Shown piece after piece: positions 63,703 through 64,000 of a DNA stretch of 64,000 nucleotides (within the stretch, counting starts at the first letter, position 1; each line of letters begins with the position of its first letter). This DNA comes from Gemmatimonadota bacterium (GTDB lineage Bacteria; Gemmatimonadota; Gemmatimonadetes; Gemmatimonadales; Gemmatimonadaceae). Location of the stretch: contig JAHFCT010000001.1 in NCBI GenBank assembly GCA_023249375.1, forward strand, positions 150,112-214,111, written 5' to 3'. The translations under genes and the position numbers were made by a program. A model generated the notes under the pieces. It was given only the letters and a program-made list of their open reading frames with translations. It did no database searches and was not told the DNA's origin.

Positions 63703-64000
63703 CTACCTGCCGTACTCGTAATAGTAGCCGTAGCCCTGACGATAGCGCGACCCGCGGCGCAGTTCGACGTCGTTGAGCACGGCGCCCGCCAGGACGACCT
63801 GCACATTCTTCAGCTGCGCCACCGCGAACTTGAGCTCATCTCGGTCCGTCTTGTCCGAGCGCGCCACAAGCAGCAGCGCATCGGCATTCGCCGCAATCAG
63901 CGCCGCATCGGTGAACAGGTTGAGCGGCGGCGTGTCGAGAAGCACGTAATCGTACTGCTGGCGCAGGCGGTCGAACAGCGGCTGCAGCCGCGTGGCCACC
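63703..64000 (-). CDS. C-terminal part of a bacterial tyrosine autokinase (Wzc/CpsD-like), start outside the window
   Basis: The visible 99 codons are the 3' end of a BY-kinase. YDYVLLDTPPLNLFTDAALI contains the Walker B-like VLLDTPP of the family, and ADALLLVARSDKT follows. The C-terminus is a tyrosine-rich cluster, YRQGYGYYYEYGR, the site of autophosphorylation in these kinases, with five Tyr in its last nine residues. BY-kinases regulate chain length and export of exopolysaccharide by cycles of Tyr phosphorylation. Walker A and A' motifs and any Wzz domain lie beyond the right edge. This gene precedes the whole minus-strand glycan operon. Confidence 0.9.
   Translation of the reverse strand, partial: VATRLQPLFDRLRQQYDYVLLDTPPLNLFTDAALIAANADALLLVARSDKTDRDELKFAVAQLKNVQVVLAGAVLNDVELRRGSRYRQGYGYYYEYGR

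Overview
This is about 64 kb of uniformly GC-rich, gene-dense bacterial chromosome. The most likely source is Gemmatimonadota (Gemmatimonas-like), which I infer from the mix of families and the diderm envelope genes: two outer-membrane beta-barrel candidates, an MsrPQ periplasmic repair system, a large secreted PIG-L protein beside an SSS symporter, and an ASGCSID-motif small protein also known from Bacteroidetes-like genomes. No 16S, tRNA or other decisive marker is present, so the phylum is an inference. I see no insertion sequence, phage gene, tRNA, rRNA or CRISPR array, and no gap above 300 bases lacks a gene. The longest intergenic stretches are 42173-42384, 33606-33806, 45893-46084 and 48152-48338.

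Left part (1-16 kb): the 3' end of rho with a strong hairpin terminator, then a minus-strand three-gene operon (PMT-type membrane glycosyltransferase, M20 metallopeptidase, FkbM methyltransferase). A YyaL-type thioredoxin-fold protein is divergent from it and is followed by a methyl-accepting chemotaxis protein. The NAD de novo genes nadC, nadA and nadB follow on the minus strand, interleaved with two plus-strand CopD-like membrane proteins and an MFS transporter.

Centre (16-34 kb): a long minus-strand run read as cupredoxin-like secreted protein, receptor Ser/Thr kinase, 2-oxoglutarate dehydrogenase E1 (sucA), secreted PIG-L deacetylase, a 32-residue membrane peptide, SSS symporter, type II NADH dehydrogenase, soluble histidine kinase and ANTAR response regulator. 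A porin-like gene diverges from its upstream end. Next comes the minus-strand cluster msrP-msrQ-rRNA methyltransferase-MOSC, which joins a molybdoenzyme to a possible molybdenum-cofactor binding protein.

Right part (34-64 kb): a large surface-polysaccharide region. It starts with MscS, Wzm and Wzt (ABC-type export), followed by membrane glycosyltransferases, a methyltransferase, a GtrB/DPM1-like transferase, an NDP-sugar epimerase, a CPA2 antiporter and an outer-membrane protein. It ends with a minus-strand operon from the edge of the window down to 50169: tyrosine autokinase C-terminus, unknown membrane protein, Wzy/ligase-like polymerase, polysaccharide deacetylase, methyltransferase, and seven further genes for glycosyl transfer. 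One of these seven is a single 1027-residue fusion of a glutamine-dependent asparagine synthetase-type amidotransferase with a GT4 glycosyltransferase, the most unusual protein in the window. Components of both the ABC-dependent and the Wzy-dependent polysaccharide routes are therefore present together.

Most operon neighbours overlap by 4 nt (ATGA, GTGA or TTGA), and I used this to choose many start codons.
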